From Inia geoffrensis (Eukaryota > Chordata > Mammalia > Artiodactyla > Iniidae), in assembly GCA_036417435.1 (NCBI GenBank), contig CM070899.1, forward strand, positions 1,431,001-1,495,000: a stretch of DNA of 64,000 nucleotides. Reading direction: 5' to 3'. A program made the translations under genes and the position numbers. Below are positions 1 to 11,275 of the stretch, piece by piece (position 1 is the first letter of the stretch; the number at the start of each line of letters is the position of its first letter). A model generated the notes under the pieces. The model worked only from the letters and a program-made list of their open reading frames with translations, did no database searches and was not told where the DNA came from.

Positions 1-1090
1 CTTATCCTTCGGACACTCTGCCTTATGCAGAGAGAAGCCTCCCCAGGTTGGCTGGCCCGCAAAGGCAGGAAGAGTCGGTCTCTAGGTCTCTAGAGAAGCC
101 GTGTGCTGGAAGGAGACATAACCAGACCTTTAGAGGGCTGACGGATAAAGGGTCTGGGCTGGCATCGATATCAGGGGACCCAGGCACCATGAGGATTCGA
201 GTGAGAGCTTATGGAGGCCAGGAGACGAATGGACCAGCTCGAGCCCACCTCACAGTGGGTCCAGTGATCCGCAGGCCGGGCTTGCTGCCTGTGCCCCGGC
301 CCTGCTCACGCTTGGGCTGTGAGCCCTCAGCAGCTGCAGAGCCCTCGCATGGCTCCCCGGACCTGTGGGGTAAGAGCCATGATGCTAACAAAAACCAAAC
401 CCAGCTAACCAACCAACCAACCAAAGAAACAAATGGAAGCTTCTGAAACCACCCACCCTGCCCAAGAGAGTCATTCCGCGCATCCTGAGTGCGTGACGGA
501 AATCGAAACCATCCCTGAAGCCTCCAAGGATACACGGTTGGTGGTCCCACCATGTGCCCCCTCAGCTCACCCGTGTGGCCCCAGCAAAAGCCAAGTAGAT
601 GATGGTAGGAAACGGTGGGTCACACCAAACCCGACCCTGAGTCAGCCCAAGCGGAAGCTGCTCTGCCTGAGGCGGTCCCTGGAGCAGCACAGGTCACCCA
701 CCTCTGGAGGGGCTGCACCAGCTGGTCTGGATACCTTGTCCTCATTCCCCATCAGTGGAGAGGAGCCAGGCTCGCTGGCCTTTCCCTGCACAGGACAGCA
801 GTATGTGCAGCCTTGCGTCCGGCCTTCGTCCACCTCTGGCTTTCCTGTTTCGACCCAGTCTGCTGCGATGCCCTCCCCCTCCCCAGTCTGCAGAAAATCA
901 TGTGGCTCCACCATGCCCCAGGTGTCGTGCTGACCAGACCTGGTGGGCAAGACGGTCCACACCAACATCATGCTTTCAACTCACACCGGGGGCCCCCGGT
1001 AGCGGGGGCCTTCTCTTTGATTCGCTGACGATGGAGGAAAGCTCCAGCCCTGGTCCCAGGAGCTGACTGTGTTTGCCAGTGTGACACGAA
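1..1090. other. Unique GC-rich sequence, no gene recognised
   Basis: Moderately GC-rich sequence with no transposon I recognise. Open frames occur on both strands but overlap, lack domains and do not look like exons. A short CAAC/AACC-rich stretch lies near 385-425. Confidence 0.5.
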
Positions 1091-1483
1091 GGGACTTCCC
1101 TGGTGGCGCAGTGGTTGAGAATCTGCCTGCTAATGCAGGGGACATGGGTTCGATCCCTGGTCCGGGAAGATCCCACATGCCGCAGAGCAGCTAAGCCCGT
1201 GCGCCACAACTACTGAGCCTGCGCTCTAGAGCCCATGAGCCACAACTACTGAGCCTGCGAGCCACAACTACTGAAGCCTGTGTGCCACAACTACTGAAGC
1301 CCACACGCCTAGAGCCTGTGCTCCACAACAAGAGAAGCCACCGCACTGAGAAGCCCACGCACCCCAAAAAAGAGTAGCCCCCGCTCGCTCCAACTAGAGA
1401 AGGCCCACGTGCAGCAACGAAGACCCAACGTGGCCCAAAATAATAAATAAATAATTAATTAATTTTAAAAAAAAAGAAAAATC
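1091..1483 (+). mobile_element. CHR-family tRNA-derived SINE, long form
   Basis: A nearly full-length SINE of the cetartiodactyl CHR group. The head carries a pol III A box (TGGCGCAGTGG, 1104-1114) and a B box (GGTTCGATCCC, 1147-1157), as in its tRNA ancestor. The body holds several copies of a roughly 20-bp unit built on GCCACAACTACTGA. The copy ends in (ATAA)n and an A-rich tail. It is the only clear transposon in the first 5.5 kb. No clean target-site duplication was found by eye. Confidence 0.93.
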
Positions 1484-3490
1484 ACCGTTTTTTTAAAAAA
1501 AAGTGTGGTGTGAAAACTAACGGTTGATGTGGTGAGGGAGGGGTAAATGACAGGGCTGGGGAACCTTCCAGTGGCCAGGGCTGTGAGCACTGCCCCCGTG
1601 TCCCCTGTGTGGGGAGAGGTGGCCAGAGCCACCTGATGATTGAAATGATGGTCCTGACCCACAGAGCTGTGTGGGGAGTGGTCCAGCAGCCCAGGAGCCC
1701 TCTGACACTGTGCCCCCCATACGGATAGCCTCCTCCCCGCCTCCCCACGAGTGAAGACTGCTGCCTGTCCTACCTGCCGTCCGCTGTACCCGCTGGGGTG
1801 TCGCTCCAGGACCTTTGTCTCTGACGTGTAAGTTTCCCTGCCCAAAAAGTCACTGGGGTCTCTGTCCTGACTCTGGGCTCTTTCTTCGGTCTCGAGGCTG
1901 GTGTAGAGGGTTACAGGACTACAGGGCGTGGCCCTACAGGCCACTGAGCATGGTGAGGTCCCCAGAGTGGAGGACATGGCCTCCCAGGGAGAGCGAGCAT
2001 CCTGGCCCCTTTGGCGACACCCCCGCTGTGGCCCACTCGCAGGGTCTCCCGTCACCCGAGCTCCCCACGGCTGCGGAGTTTCCTGACTCCAAAGTGGGGC
2101 GCCAGAGGTTGAGTGCAGCCACGCGCTGGGCATCACGGTGTCGTCGGGTTACTGAGTGCCCCCTGGCTCGGCTGCGAGTGTCCACACGTGCTCGGGTAAC
2201 GCAAGCATCGCTTCAGGAAGGCCCAGGCCACGGCGACTGAACCGGGGAGGGGTGCACGCTCACACTGCAGAATAGCTGTCCACCCTCTGGGCCCCCGGAA
2301 CAAAAGCTGGGTGGCCCAGTGTGCCCGATGCCGCCTCCCGGGAGCCTCCTTGTGCTGCAGCGTTGACCGACGCAGCCCAGAGCACAGGGAAGTTTCCAGT
2401 CCTGCGTGAGCACGCCACAGCCGTACTCAACCCCGGCAAATGTGTGTTCGTGCCCACAGCACCTAGGGTGTCCTCTGAGGTTGTTTCTCCCCCTCCTGCC
2501 CTTTGGCCCCTGTTGTTCTTTCGGCCTGACTCCTGCCCAGCTGCCTCCACCCCATGTGCAATGTCATCTCACCGGGAAGGAGATGTGTGTGAGTGTGTGC
2601 CTGTGTCTGGCAGGAGTGTGGGTGTGTGTGTGTGCATGTGTGTGTGTACAGCCAGGTGGAGCAGAAATGGTGTGTTTGAGCCGCAGGAGCCTTGCCTAGT
2701 CCCACACAGGGCAGACAGGCTTTGGTCTCCAATTTACAAATAAGTTTGTTTCTGGGATCCCTGGACAGCGGCCATGTGCAGTTGTTCAGGTTGTGCATGC
2801 AACAAGGAGCCAACTTATATTTACTGGAGAAAGGGCAGAGGTGCCACAGAAGCCAGTGCCGGCCCTGCCTATCCTCCTGGATATGGAGGACATGGGAGAT
2901 TTGGGTAGTCAAAGGTCACACGGGCTCTCAGAGGGCCTGTGCTCTCCCTACTCGGCTCACACACGGCCCTCCCACCTCACCCCACCCTGTACCCTCTGTA
3001 GCCCTCCCTCGTATGGCCCACTGTTGCCCTCACACAGACCTGTCCCTGCTACTCCCGCTGTCCCTGACCTCAGCTGCCCTCCATCCACACGTGTCTGAGT
3101 AGACCCAGCACGTGCTTGGGGACCACGCAGGACGGAGCAGAGGTGGGCCCTGTGTCTACCTCCGTGGAACAGACACATGGTGGCCTCTGCGCCTGTTCTT
3201 TTAAGACTCGGCTTTATCTCCACGGCCCTGTGGCCTCCCCGTCCCCCAGATGTCACTCTCCCTCTGTTCTGGGCCCATTGTCAGAACATCTTACCTCCTC
3301 CCGTGGCCCTGTCCTGTGAGAGGCCCCCATAGTCACTCCTCTGTGTTCCCGCACCTCCCCTGATGCCTAGAACAGGGCCAGCTGGCCTTTATGGGTCTGG
3401 AAAACGATGGCAGGAAGTGCCCTACTCAGCGGGGCTGTCCCCTGCTGTCCCTTGGCGCCCACTGGGTCGTTGGTCATTCCTGTGCTTTCT
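1484..3490. other. Unique GC-rich sequence with a short TG-rich tract
   Basis: No transposon or exon recognised. A TG-rich imperfect microsatellite (GTGTGTGAGTGTGTGCCTG type) lies at about 2585-2650. CpG density is locally raised at about 2030-2250. Confidence 0.5.
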
Positions 3491-3511
3491 GGCTCACCCT
3501 TGGAGATCATG

Positions 3512-3668
3512 CTCACACACGTACACATGCAGAGCACATCACACATGCACGTGCACACGCACACACATACACAGGCATGCACACATATACACAGGCACAC
3601 ACGTGTGCACTCACAGGCACACACACACACCCACACGAACGCACGCACACATGCACACACACACGTGA
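3512..3668. repeat. CA-rich imperfect microsatellite
   Basis: About 150 bp dominated by CA dinucleotides, broken by TA, GC and TG steps (ACACATGCACACGC-like). Alternating purine-pyrimidine runs of this kind are length-variable. It explains the His/Thr-rich and Cys/Val-rich open frames on the two strands, which are not genes. Confidence 0.85.
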
Positions 3669-3929
3669 CATGGGCTCAGGTGTGGCTGGAACAATACCTC
3701 TGGGAGGGAGGGGCCCTCGGTCCCTGGGGACAGGGGGCCAGGTAGCTGGCCTGGGGACATGGCCACTGATACTTGGCTGGCAGGAGACAGGGAGCCCAGC
3801 TGAGCCCTAAGCTCTGCCTCCCGGGCCCTGTGGCGTTCGTGCTCTGTACTTGGGGGCGCGGGTGGCTCACCTGCACGCCATCTGAGCCGCAGACACGCGC
3901 CTGCCCTGCGGCAGACTGAGGAGCTGAGG

Positions 3930-4240
3930 GAGGTTAATTAAGTGCTAGACTTTCTATTACCCGGACGGTGGAATATTCCATAAAACCACGTTAAAGGGGA
4001 CCCGAGTGCTCTGGCCGTGCAAGGCTGGCTATAAGCACTGGGGGCCCTGCCCACGCGGCAGACGAACCAGGCTGCAAAGTCGGGGAGGGGGAGTTTATTG
4101 CACACTGTCTGATGGAATAATGGAGTCATCACGATAAAATACCTTTTCAGAGCATTAGAATAAGAGGTGAATTGATTCCGCGGTAAAACAGTCTTCTTTT
4201 CTAGGGCTTATTTAGAGCTTGTGTTCCGCCTCCCCCGCAG
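3930..4240. promoter_or_regulatory. AT-rich island, candidate conserved non-coding element
   Basis: An AT-rich block with sharp edges inside GC-rich flanks. It contains GGTTAATTAAG, a GGAATATTCC palindrome, TTTATTGC, GGAATAATGGAG and GTGAATTGATTCC, i.e. homeodomain-type TAAT/ATTA cores plus a serum-response-like inverted repeat. No open frame or transposon matches it. By analogy with mammalian enhancer landscapes I infer a conserved cis-regulatory element; conservation cannot be shown from one sequence. Confidence 0.45.
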
Positions 4241-4269
4241 AATAGTGTTTGCGAAGCTGCACTGTTTCA

Positions 4270-5530
4270 GGTGCCGCCCTGCCCCACCCCCGGCAGGTAG
4301 GGGTGGCTGGCGTGGGCGCGGGATGCCCCTCAGGCCCGCAGGCACCTTCCTGCTGGACGTGTTGGAGGGGCCGAGGGCTGGAGGATGCACGGGGGCCGGC
4401 GGCATGGCTGTCTGCTCGTCCACTCGGCACATTTGTGCCTGGGCTGTCCCCGTGCCAGGCCCCCGGCGAGCAGCGAGCGGAGGCCAGGCAGGGTCCAGGT
4501 AGCTGAGGTGTGGGCTGGGAGACAATAGGGACCCCCCTGCCCAGGTGGGTCCAGGGGGTGGCAGGAGGGCGAGTCAGGGGTCCTGGGAGGCGACGGCGGG
4601 AGTTGGGACTGAGTTTCTGTAGTCGGAAGAGGCTGCAAGTAGGGAGGCCGGTGCTGGGGAGGTGGGAGCTCGGACAAGCCTTAGGACAGAGGCAGCCTGT
4701 GGTGGGAGGGCCCACGGGCCGGAGCAGCTGGGCAGGAAGGGCTGAAGGGACTCCGGGCTGGGGCTGAAGACCCGGGAGAGGCAGAGGGAAGACCCTCTCT
4801 CTCCCATCACAGGACCCTGGCCCGTGACCGCCCGAGGGGCCCGTGGAGGCTGTGCCTCAGTGCCTCCCCAAGCAGTGGCCCAGCTCCCTGCTTCCAAGAA
4901 ACAGTGTACCCCATTCCATTAGCTGGGGACACCCACACTGAAGGCAGAGGAGGCCTCCTGTGGCCTCATGCAGCCCGGCCATCTGGCTGGGAATCTCGGG
5001 AAAGCAGGGCTCTGATTCCGGAGGCCTGGGCAGCCCAGGGTCTGCACTGCCAGTCGTACGTGGTGCTGCTGGTGGTGCCGGATCAGACAGTGGAATGGAA
5101 CAACCTGGCCAAGGCAGCTGGCTGAGCCGCTGACCCCTAGGGCTGCCGGCGGGGGGACGTGGGTGGCTGCAGTGCCCCCTCCCCCAGAGCCACCTGCCAT
5201 GGCCCTGGGGTGCAGGGTCACTAGGTCCCGTCCATACCTGGCGTGTGAAGCTTGGCGAGCCCTGACTCTGGCCGACCCCTGCTCCTGCAGACGAGGACAT
5301 CACGCCCAGCTGGGTCAAGGCCCCGGGGACACAGTGAGGCAGGGCCTCCCACCCACAGGACCCAAGTGCATGTTAGGGGCCGGGGTCTAAGTGGGGGCTG
5401 GGGCGGGTGGTCTAGGGTGTCAGCCCGGGGGTGCTTCTTGGCGTTTACCTGGGGGTAATCTGCAGTCTGCCCGCTGAGTTATGCTTCCATTTGGGCTGTG
5501 AGTGAGACCAGCTGCGCGGGCCCTGGCATC
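4270..5530. other. Unique GC-rich sequence, no gene recognised
   Basis: G/C-rich and repeat-poor. Open frames exist on both strands but have no domain, start context or partner exon that I recognise. Confidence 0.5.
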
Positions 5531-5542
5531 AGAGGATAATGC

Positions 5543-5753
5543 ATTTCTTTTTTTCTTTTTGCAGTACGCGGGCCTCTCACTGTTGTGGCCTCTCCCGTTG
5601 CGGAGCAACAGGCTCCGGACGCGCAGGCTCAGCGGCCATGGCTCACGGGTCCAGCCGCTCCGCGGCACGTGGGATCTTCCCGGACCGGGGCACGAACCCG
5701 CATCCCCTGCATCGGCAGGCGGACTCTCAACCACTGCGCCACCAGGGAAGCCC
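5543..5753 (-). mobile_element. CHR-family SINE, short form, with TSD
   Basis: A minus-strand CHR SINE of the short type: the tRNA-like head (reading GGGCTTCCCTGGTGGCGCAG on the minus strand, end at 5753), a compact body with GCGGAGCAACAGGCTCC and GCTCAGCGGCCATGG, and a T-rich tail on the plus strand. It is flanked by near-identical duplications AGAGGATAATGC (5531-5542) and AGAGGATCATGC (5754-5765). The single mismatch implies a fairly recent insertion. Confidence 0.95.
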
Positions 5754-5765
5754 AGAGGATCATGC

Positions 5766-6419
5766 TTTTTAATCTGGGCCGTGTCCCGGGAGGGCACGAG
5801 GATTTAGGAGCCCGTGTGATGGATTTCTCGCATCATATCAGCAAGCCCTCTCGCCTCTTCCAAGGGGATGTTCCTCAGCCCCGCATCCTGCCACCTCGCC
5901 ATCCTGGGGGGATTTTAAAAGTGGGAATATTTGGACTCCAGGCAACTTGGGGAGAATGCAGGAAACAGAGCCAGGGAGATGGGGTGAGCGCTGTGTGTCC
6001 CTCCTTAGAGTTGGGGGCGCTGGCCTCCCCTGACCAACCGCCCCCTGTTCCCTCCTTAGGCCCAGAGGCGCCCCCTGCCATGCAGCCTGCGGCAGGGGGG
6101 CCCCCCCTGCGTACCCTAGGCCCAGGTGCCCTGACTGCTCACCACCGATCCCACCTCGGGGCCTTTCGTGCCTCTTCCCGGCCCAGGCCCCTACCCCCCA
6201 GCTCCTGCCCAAAGTTGCCTCAGTGGGAGCCCTGGGGGGGTCTGGCCCTGCCACGTCCCCTGCGTCCCTGTAGGCCCCTCTCTGGAGCTTGCATCTTGAT
6301 GAGTCTTGCTTGGCAGGTGCTCCAGGCGGCAAGGCCCTCGGCCCATTGCTGTACACCCCGGCCCCGCAGCCCTGGCTCCGAGGAAGGTCTGCGGTGTGTG
6401 TGGGCTGCTGAAGGGCTGC
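5766..6419. other. Unique GC-rich sequence
   Basis: No transposon or exon recognised. A frame of 280 codons crosses the SINE at 5543-5753 and is therefore not a gene. Confidence 0.5.
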
Positions 6420-6560
6420 GTGGATAAATGACTTTGTGTGGGAGCCCGTCTGCCTGCAATTGGAGCTAAAGAAAAGGCAACGGAGGAGGGGGAGACCCTC
6501 ACTGTGCAATTAATTCACTGTTTCTCCCTGTGAACAATCGCTGGCCCCCAAGCAGCCCGG
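6420..6560. promoter_or_regulatory. Short AT-rich island, candidate regulatory element
   Basis: Contains GGATAAATGACTTTGTG, CTGCAATTGGAGC, TGTGCAATTAATTCACTG and GAACAATCG (a SOX-type ACAAT core) in otherwise GC-rich surroundings. Short and compact; inferred regulatory from composition and motif content only. Confidence 0.35.
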
Positions 6561-8100
6561 CCACAGACTTTCCAACGGGCACAGAAGGAGCCGAGACGGG
6601 CCCCTCAATAAGATAGGTGGGCATCCTCTTCCCCTCTGACTTGGAAGCCTGGTCCCTCCCCCAAACCCACCTCCAGCCTGTCCTGAACAGAGAGGCGGGT
6701 CGGCCTCTTTCGAATCCTAGGTGGATGAGCGTGTTCCGAGAGATGGCCGTTTGGACAGATCTCCTTCTGCCACGGTCAGGGGTTCACAGGCGACTCAGAG
6801 GGAGATAATGTGCCCGTTCTCTCCACTGGGAATCCCTGGAGCCTGAGGCCTCCCAGGCAGTGCTCACCTGTGCACACCTGCTTTCACACCCCTCCCACAC
6901 CTGCCATGATGCCTGGACCAAGCCCCATTGTCCCTGTCATGCAGATCCCCATGAGGGTGGGTGGACCCGGGCCAGGGCCCAGGGAGGGAAGGCTGCAAAT
7001 TCTGGGCTGTGGGCCAGCCAGGGGGGCCCGATGTGGGCTGGGGTGTGTGCCTGGGTGTCCTGCCTGCCTCGCCTCCCCTCTCACCGGTAGGACGGGCAGC
7101 AAAGAGCATCTCTGCCTCCCCTGGGGAAGGAGAGGGTGGTGCTCCTGCCAGCTGTGGTGGACCCTGGGGGGCCCCGCTGGGCCTTCAGGCTTGTCCCCCT
7201 CCCCAGGTCTGGCCCCCCCACCCTCTCGAGAAGCTGGTGCAGGACGTCCGTGTGGGCACCAGGCAGAGCATGCAGCCCGAGTAGGGACGGGGCAGAAAGG
7301 CAAGCGTCCCCCTCGGAGATAGACGTGGCCAGCGTTTCCCAGGCCTCCGGCCACGAGGGGCACACAGGGGCCAGGTCCCCTGCGCCCTGCATTGCGTGGT
7401 GACAGACCCTCCCATCTCTCCCCAGGCTGAGAGACACCTCCCGGGGACGGGCTTCCGCTGACCTGTGGGGCGAGAGGTGGCTCGGCGGCCCCCACCAGGG
7501 GACCCCACAGCCATGGGGAGCTGGACCCCCTTGGATGTGACTAGGAAGCTCCGGTGACTGTGGGCGCCTCACCCAAGCCCAGGGACTCTGCCCCCGGCCT
7601 GGCAGTTGCGGCTTCAGCTGGTGGGCCTGGGGCTCCAGGGACAAGCAAACACGCAGGTCACACTCAGGCGAGTTGTTGAGCTGGACTCCAACCCAGAGAG
7701 CCTGACCGCTCTGGGGCCCCGGACGGGGAACCCGGGGCCTGAGACGGGATGACCCGTAGGTCCCACTGAGTGATGAGCTGGGTCCAGGTCTCGAGCTCTG
7801 CACACTCCCTGTGGCCCTGGCCTGAGGAATTGCACAGCGTCCTGGGTGCACGGTGGTTGCACAGGCTCTCAGGGTGGGACCTGCAGCAGGACCTGGCAAC
7901 CAGCTGCTGGGGGCCTCAGACGCCCGGTCCTGCTAAAGGGTCTGCCCGGCTTTGCCCTGTGCTGGCCGGGCAGGCGCAGTTGCGAGTTATCCAGGTAAAG
8001 CTGAAGGGGATGGTGGAGCGGGGGCCACTTGGGCCTGGACACCGTCGTGCACGCCAACGACACGGTCCCCAACCTCCCAGGCGCTCGCCCTCACTGCCCC
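6561..8100. other. Unique GC-rich sequence
   Basis: Very GC-rich with long spurious frames on both strands, the largest 272 codons on the minus strand at 7081-7899. No conserved protein motif, splice pattern or transposon recognised. Confidence 0.5.
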
Positions 8101-8104
8101 AGGG

Positions 8105-8465
8105 ATTGTGTGGAAAATACTGGATGTTAATAAATAACTTTGGTGTCACAAAACACTGTCTTTATCACTATGATGGGCAACAAAAGCAATGAGGCGGAGG
8201 GGCCCGCCGCCGTGTGTGAAATGGCTCGTAAACGGCCCCCCCGTCGGTGCCGCGCTGGGCGCCAGACGCCGAGGTTTAAGACCCACGCTGATTAGAATTT
8301 TTTATAAGTTTTTTTTACACGAGTAATAACAGCTCTTTCGAGACAATAACATGGCACAGGAAGGATTTTAAAGATCCTCAGGAATGAGAATTTGATTAGC
8401 AATCAGGACGGGCCCCTCTCCGCCTGGGGCAGCTCTAATTTCATGCATTTATGTTCTTTTTATTG
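8105..8465. promoter_or_regulatory. AT-rich island, candidate conserved non-coding element
   Basis: Two AT-rich lobes (about 8108-8200 and 8275-8465) flank a CpG-rich core near 8195-8275. Visible cores include GTTAATAAATAAC, ACAAAAGCAATGAG, CTGATTAGAA, GAGTAATAACAG, GAACAATAAC-like ACAATAAC, TTTGATTAGCAATCAG and TCTAATTTCATGCAT (octamer-like). The density of homeodomain, SOX and POU-like cores, with no open frame or transposon, makes this the strongest enhancer-like block of the left half. Function is inferred. Confidence 0.5.
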
Positions 8466-9925
8466 TCTTTCCCTCGGGAGACAGAGCTCCTTCTGGTGAG
8501 CAAAACCCCTTTTCCAGACCAAGGGCATCCCTCCCCAGCCAGGACCGGGGCTGGAGCTGCCTGGACGCCGGGCTGTGCTCTGGGAGTCAGGGCCAGGACA
8601 GCTGGCCGGCCGCAGGTGGCCGTGGGGGTGGGCCGACCGGCCACCAGGTGGCGGTGGAGGATGGACCGGGAGGACGGACCGGAGGCTGGGCGCGTCCCAG
8701 CTGTTCATGGGGGTGAGGCGGGGCTTAGCAGGACTGGGCCCCACCCGGAGGGGCCCTTCCACGCCACCCTAAGGCCCAGCCGACTAGATACCTGGGGAAC
8801 CAACGAGGGCAGTGCATTTCCCAAAGGCAGGGCCCGCCAGGGGTGCACTTTCCAGCTGGGTGAGGGCACCCCGCACTCACAGGCCCCAACAGTGTGCCCG
8901 GGGCCTGAGACGCCCTGGGGAGTCACAGCCTGGGTGGGGGGGCACGCCCTTCTCAGGACCACCGTGCTCCTCGGCTGGCCCAGCTCTGTGGACCCCAGGA
9001 GCCCTCTGCTCACATCTGAAGAGCCTGACTCTGCTGTGCTGGAAGGAATGGGGTGCACGCAGGGGCCCCACCGGCCAGGGAAGGGGGCTCCCAGCCCGTG
9101 GGGGCCTGGCCATTGGCTCTCAGGGATCACATCCACGCACATCTCTCTTTGCCGTGTGGGGAGCCAGACTGCATCCTGGGAGAGGGTCTGGGCTCCGTCC
9201 TCACCGTCACACCCTGGGCAGCACGGTGGGTGCTGGGTCATGGGGTCGCCGACCGCCCTGGGACCCCTGTCCAGCCCTCCCGAGAGCGTTGGCAATGGGC
9301 AGGAAGCGTTGTGTTCTCCTGTTTCCCCTGCCTGAACAGGAAGAATAGGAAGGTGGTGAGTGGCCCGGGGGACCCCTCTGAGAATAGGCTCTGGGGCCGG
9401 GGGGTGGCCGCAGGGTTCTGGGGGTCTGCGCTGAGCGAGTGGATGAGGGTGGCAGTGGTGGGACAGGCGTGGAGGGTCTCCCGTTTCCCCTGCTGGGGTG
9501 GGGGCAGTCTGGGAAAATGTTCCCAAGGGGGTGTTTAATTCTCTCTTCGCTCCTCCAGGCCGTGGCACGAGGAGACGCCCTGGACGCAGCTCCTCTGTGG
9601 CTCTTCTTCTGTGCTCGGGGCCTGATCCCGCCATCAGCACTTGATCCCCTTGGGGAAAGCCTCCTCGTGGTGGGCAAGCAGACCCGAAGGGAGGAAACCA
9701 TCCGTCCAGACCCCATAGGAGGGGCCCCACGCTGGTAAGCTGCAAGCCAGTGGTGTCTGGGCTGTGCGGCGGCCTCAGCGGAGCAGAGAGATCCTGACCG
9801 GCCGGCCAGGCTCCGGCAGCTCGCCTCCCTCCATACGCTGCCCTGGGTGATGGGCCGCCACGCCCCCGGACCTGCCTCAGTCCATTTTCTCGCACCCCAC
9901 CCAGGATCCTGCATGACCACGCTCG
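8466..9925. other. Unique GC-rich sequence with long spurious frames
   Basis: Holds the longest open frames of the window: 294 codons on the plus strand (8451-9335) and 396 codons on the minus strand (8705-9895). They overlap each other, lack any domain and are low-complexity Pro/Gly/Ser/Arg-rich. Read as chance frames in stop-poor GC-rich DNA. Confidence 0.55.
8641..8654 (+). promoter_or_regulatory. CTCF-like site
   Basis: CCACCAGGTGGCGG matches every position of the CTCF core consensus CCASYAGRKGGCRS. The site is on the plus strand in GC-rich single-copy DNA, not in a transposon. CTCF binding at this motif is well established; occupancy here is inference. Confidence 0.5.
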
Positions 9926-9929
9926 CTGC

Positions 9930-10075
9930 GCGTGAGTGTGGCGAATTCTGAAAAATTACCTGCCACCGACGCTTATTTAAATCCCGGGGTGATTTATGAG
10001 TGCGGACAGTTTTAAGGCCACCGCCGAGCAGGTAGTTAGCCAGACTGCTGAACTGACAGTTTCCAAAGTGAGTGC
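9930..10075. promoter_or_regulatory. Short AT-rich island, candidate regulatory element
   Basis: Contains GCGAATTCTGAAAAATTACC, CTTATTTAAATCCC, GTGATTTATGAG and GACAGTTTTAAGG, then AGGTAGTTAGCC. Bounded on both sides by GC-rich sequence. Inferred from composition only. Confidence 0.35.
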
Positions 10076-10850
10076 AAAGGCGGGCCAGGCCGCCAGCTCT
10101 GAGGGGCGTGCTCTCCGCGCCCGCCCGGTGTCTCGCCCAGGGGACACTTACCGTGTCTTTGGCAGCCCTTTGCAGAGAAAGCCCGGGGTGTCCTGTCTGA
10201 CCGCAGGCTGCTCTGGGAGGGCATGGGGAGCTAGTGGGCCGCGGGGGTGCGTGGCCGGCGCAGGGTGGGCCGCAGGCGCTCCAGGAAGGGTGGGGAGCTG
10301 AGGAGTGACCCTAAGGTCCCTCTCAGGCTGGAGGGCTGGGGTGGGTGGGGGACGAAGGGGGCTGGGGTGAAGAGGGGCCCCAGGGAAGCCTTTGGGTGTG
10401 GCCGAGGACAGGGCTAGGGACAGGTGGCTGGGTAGGGCGGGGGGAGGGCTGCAGCTCCAGAGTAAGGCCCCCGTGCCCAGGACTAGGCACGTCCTGAGCC
10501 CCGGGAAGGAGGTGAGGTAGGGGCTGGAGGCTTCATGCTGCCGGAGGGAACAGCGTCCCTGCCCCGGGGACCAGCCCCGCCGCCCTCCCTGCACTCCTGC
10601 TTCCCCGCGAGGCCGGACATTGCGACACGGATATGTTGGGACACGGATATGGAATCTCCTGCCTTTTTACCCGTCGATGCCCGGTTAAGACATGGCAGAC
10701 CTCACCGTGGGCCACAGTGCACCCAGCACACAAGCTCGGGGGCTGGGCCATGGCACAGGGAGGGAAGAGAGGTGTGCGGGTTTGGGCCCTACTACGGTGA
10801 AGACAGGCCGTGGGCTGCTGGGAGGGGGACACGGGGCCGGGGAGGGGCCG
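10076..10850. other. Unique GC-rich sequence
   Basis: No exon or transposon recognised. An imperfect duplication GATATGTTGGGACACGGATATG lies near 10627-10650, where ACACGGATATG occurs twice 16 bp apart. Confidence 0.45.
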
Positions 10851-10902
10851 CCCTGCGCCCCTGTGCCCCTGCGCCCCTGCGCCCCTGCACCCCTGCGCCT
10901 GC
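10851..10902. repeat. Period-8 minisatellite
   Basis: Six tandem units of CCCTGCGC at 10851-10898, with units 2 and 5 varied to CCCTGTGC and CCCTGCAC, then a partial unit. Because 8 is not a multiple of 3, all three frames read through mixed Ala/Pro/Cys repeats. Probably length-variable. Confidence 0.9.
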
Positions 10903-11110
10903 ATGAACCAGCCTCGCTTGCCCGGCCCAGCTCGTCCTTGTCCCAGCCCTGAGGGCAGCCCTGTGCAGCCTGGCCGCCAGCTTGCGGGGACACCCTGATA
11001 GAGTCCCCCTTCCTCTCTTGGCCACAGCTCCTCCATGAGGAGTGGACCCCGCGGGTCGTGTCCCTGCCCTGGAGCCACGAGGTGGTGCCGCGGCCGGGGC
11101 TTCCAGGGCT
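10903..11110. other. Unique GC-rich sequence
   Basis: CpG-containing GC-rich DNA between the minisatellite and the TG-rich tract; nothing recognised. Confidence 0.45.
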
Positions 11111-11114
11111 TCTG

Positions 11115-11275
11115 CGTGGCCGCGTGCACGAGTGAGTGTGCACAAGTCTGTGTGTGCGCGCATGCTTCTGTGTACCCAGTGTGCCTGCACGTGTAGGCAT
11201 GTGTACACATGTGTCAGGGGTGTGTGTGCACATGTGCGTGGGCATGTACGCACACGTGTGTGTGTGCGCTGGCGA
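11115..11275. repeat. TG-rich imperfect microsatellite
   Basis: About 160 bp of interrupted (TG)n with CA, CG and GC steps (GTGTGCACAAGTCTGTGTG-like), the mirror composition of the CA-rich tract near 3.5 kb. It accounts for Cys/Val/His-rich frames on both strands. Confidence 0.82.

Noticed and set aside
3363..3810. His/Thr-rich frames that could suggest a metal-binding protein
   Set aside because: They are translations of a CA-rich microsatellite.
5041..5125. Frame ending SYVVLLVVPDQTVEWNNLAKAAG that looks exon-like
   Set aside because: Short, no clear splice acceptor/donor pair, and no partner exon nearby.
5585..6427. 280-codon plus-strand open frame
   Set aside because: Its first 55 codons are a CHR SINE in reverse, so the frame is accidental.
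8705..9895. 396-codon open frame on the minus strand, the longest in the window
   Set aside because: Overlaps a 294-codon frame on the other strand, is Pro/Gly/Arg/Ser-rich with no domain, and lies in GC-rich DNA where stops are rare.
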